DNA from: Alkalihalobacillus bogoriensis ATCC BAA-922
GTDB taxonomy: Bacteria; Bacillota; Bacilli; Bacillales; Bacillaceae_F
Length of the DNA stretch: 64,000 bases
Direction: 5' to 3'
Assembly: GCF_000621445.1 (NCBI RefSeq)
Contig: NZ_JHYI01000030.1
Span: forward strand, 1-64,000
In this document: positions 62,860 to 64,000 of the stretch, in pieces
How positions within the stretch are numbered: position 1 is the first letter of the stretch
How the letters are laid out: each line of letters starts with the position of its first letter
Made by a program: the position numbers and the translations under genes
Notes under the pieces: model-generated
Told to the model about the DNA's origin: nothing
Database searches by the model: none
The model's input: only the letters and a program-made list of their open reading frames with translations

Positions 62860-63579
62860 ATGAAAAAGTGGATAAAAGGCGGAGCATTTGCTTTTTGTGT
62901 AGTTGGTTTATTATTTATTATTCAGTACCAATTTTTAAGTCATGATTCATGGTCAACATGGCAACTTCCACTTTCAGGGAAGGTGATTGTACTTGATCCT
63001 GGCCATGGCGGCTTGGATGGTGGAGCAACATCAAAAGAAGGTTTACTTGAAAAGGATGTCACATTAGAAATAGCGTTTGAACTGCGAGATTATTTACAAG
63101 AAGCAGGAGCGTTAGTGTTAATGACAAGAGAAGAAGACCGCGATTTAGCTGATGATGACGTTCGTCGCGTCCGGGAACGAAAAGTTCAAGATTTAAAGCG
63201 AAGGGTTGAGCTTATTAATCATTCCGATGCAGATATGTTTATTAGTCTTCATATGAATGCAATACCATCACCAAAATGGAGTGGCGCGCAAACATTTTAT
63301 AATCGTTCAATTGAAGAAAATAAGCATTTAGCTAAATTTATTCAAGATGAGATGGTCCGCAACCTAGAAAATACAAATCGTGAGGCAAAGCCAATTAATA
63401 ATGTATATTTAATTAAGCAGGCTGAAATTCCAGGAGCATTAGTTGAAGCGGGTTTCTTATCAAATCCAGAAGAAGCGTCATTACTTTCGACAAAAGAATA
63501 TCAGCAAAAAGTTGCAGCATCTGTCTATCAAGGAATTTTGCGTTTTTATACGAATGAAGAGCGATTAGCACAAAATTAA
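62860..63579 (+). CDS. cwlD: CwlD, N-acetylmuramoyl-L-alanine amidase for spore cortex
   Basis: With PdaA, CwlD makes muramic-delta-lactam in the spore cortex, needed for germination. One N-terminal membrane helix or signal (about 8-26), then an amidase_3 domain: zinc ligand His49 in LDPGHGGLDGG, glutamate in LEKDVTLEIAFEL, His in ISLHMNA, and the catalytic Glu in ALVEAGFLSNPEEASLL. 239 residues. TAGGAGGG precedes the ATG. Sporulation promoters (sigma-E) are expected but not identified. Confidence 0.95.
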   Translation: MKKWIKGGAFAFCVVGLLFIIQYQFLSHDSWSTWQLPLSGKVIVLDPGHGGLDGGATSKEGLLEKDVTLEIAFELRDYLQEAGALVLMTREEDRDLADDDVRRVRERKVQDLKRRVELINHSDADMFISLHMNAIPSPKWSGAQTFYNRSIEENKHLAKFIQDEMVRNLENTNREAKPINNVYLIKQAEIPGALVEAGFLSNPEEASLLSTKEYQQKVAASVYQGILRFYTNEERLAQN

Positions 63580-63591
63580 ACCAACCCACAT

Positions 63592-63622
63592 TTGTTAAAC
63601 GAAGTAGCAGGTATGCTATACT
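63592..63622 (+). promoter_or_regulatory. Possible salA promoter
   Basis: TATACT at 63617-63622 with TG at 63614-63615 (extended -10); TTGTTA at 63592-63597 is a loose -35 with a 19-base spacer. Confidence 0.4.
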
Positions 63623-63656
63623 AAAGCTATAACTTGATAAGAAGGGTGTGGACGTT

Positions 63657-64000
63657 TTGATAACAGAAGAACAAGTTGTTGAATCATTAAAAAAAATAAT
63701 TGACCCAGCATTTAATAAGAACCTTGTCGACACAAAAGGGATTCGTGAAATTAAAGTCAAAGATGCCAAACATGTAAGTGTAAAATTAGCGATTGCTAAT
63801 GCAGGTTCTGCCGAACAAATGGAAATTCAGCAAAAAGTTGTTGGTGTTTTAAAAGAAGCAGGGGCAGATTCTGTTGGCTTACGATTTGAGAAATTAACCG
63901 ATGATGAAGTAAAGGCACTTGGTGGGAATAAACAAAGTGCTCCTTCTTCTGGTGGTTTATTATCTGAAACAAGCAACACTACTTTTATTGCGGTTACGAG
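63657..64000 (+). CDS. salA: SalA (Mrp/ApbC family ATPase), N-terminal part, cut by window end
   Basis: TTG start (LITEEQVVESLKKIIDPAF) after GAAGGGTG. The visible 114 codons form a MIP18/DUF59 domain (about 1-95) and the start of the linker to the P-loop ATPase, which lies past the window. Mrp proteins carry iron-sulphur clusters; in Bacillus subtilis SalA also regulates scoC and hence exoproteases. Position after cwlD matches salA (ybaL). Confidence 0.88.
   Translation, partial: MITEEQVVESLKKIIDPAFNKNLVDTKGIREIKVKDAKHVSVKLAIANAGSAEQMEIQQKVVGVLKEAGADSVGLRFEKLTDDEVKALGGNKQSAPSSGGLLSETSNTTFIAVT

Overview
The window is chromosomal DNA from a low-GC Gram-positive endospore former of the family Bacillaceae. 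The evidence is a Bacillus-type gene order from ctsR to salA, sigH and cwlD, AGGAGG-type ribosome binding sites, many TTG/GTG starts and sigma-A promoters. No rRNA or tRNA gene was seen. The dispersed repeats described below do not let me name a genus or species.

Layout. 1-370: 3' end of an IS200/IS605-family element and a palindrome, then a stretch without a convincing gene. 647-7877: CtsR-controlled protein quality control genes ctsR-mcsA-mcsB-clpC, then radA-disA. 8070-16783: yacL-ispD-ispF, gltX, a cysteine T-box with cysE-cysS, mrnC-rlmB-yacP, and sigH. 17180-29087: rpmGB-secE-nusG, rplK-rplA, rplJ-rplL, a methyltransferase gene, rpoB-rpoC. 29167-33929: str operon (rplGB-rpsL-rpsG-fusA-tuf). 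34460-49521: S10-spc-alpha superoperon from rpsJ to rplQ, including secY, adk, map and infA. 49636-53937: ecfA1-ecfA2-ecfT, truA, rplM-rpsI. 62357-64000: ybaK, cwlD and the start of salA.

The conserved core supplies ribosomal proteins, RNA polymerase core subunits, elongation and initiation factors, the SecYE translocon, stress proteolysis, c-di-AMP synthesis and early sporulation control. Regulation can be read at several points: a CtsR operator with three half-sites, a T-box with a TGC specifier, an L10 leader attenuator, likely L1-binding leaders, a likely L13 leader, and a sigma-D-like promoter ahead of a chemotaxis receptor.

The accessory part is the 8.3 kb between rpsI and ybaK (about 53950-62200). 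It holds a lipoprotein with a propeller-like repeat pattern, a MASE3-PAS-PAS histidine kinase, a chemotaxis receptor and a soluble PAS-PAS histidine kinase. This part is built from repeats. A roughly 75-180 bp repeat (called R here) occurs seven times in the window, always directly downstream of a gene and always in the same orientation. A second unit of about 337 bp (called E here), able to fold into a branched structure, occurs twice. A 0.5 kb direct duplication that includes the last codons of rpsI brackets the lipoprotein gene. This R/E architecture is the most unusual thing in the window. Whether it reflects MITE-like insertion, structured RNA or recombination-built gene cassettes cannot be settled from one window.
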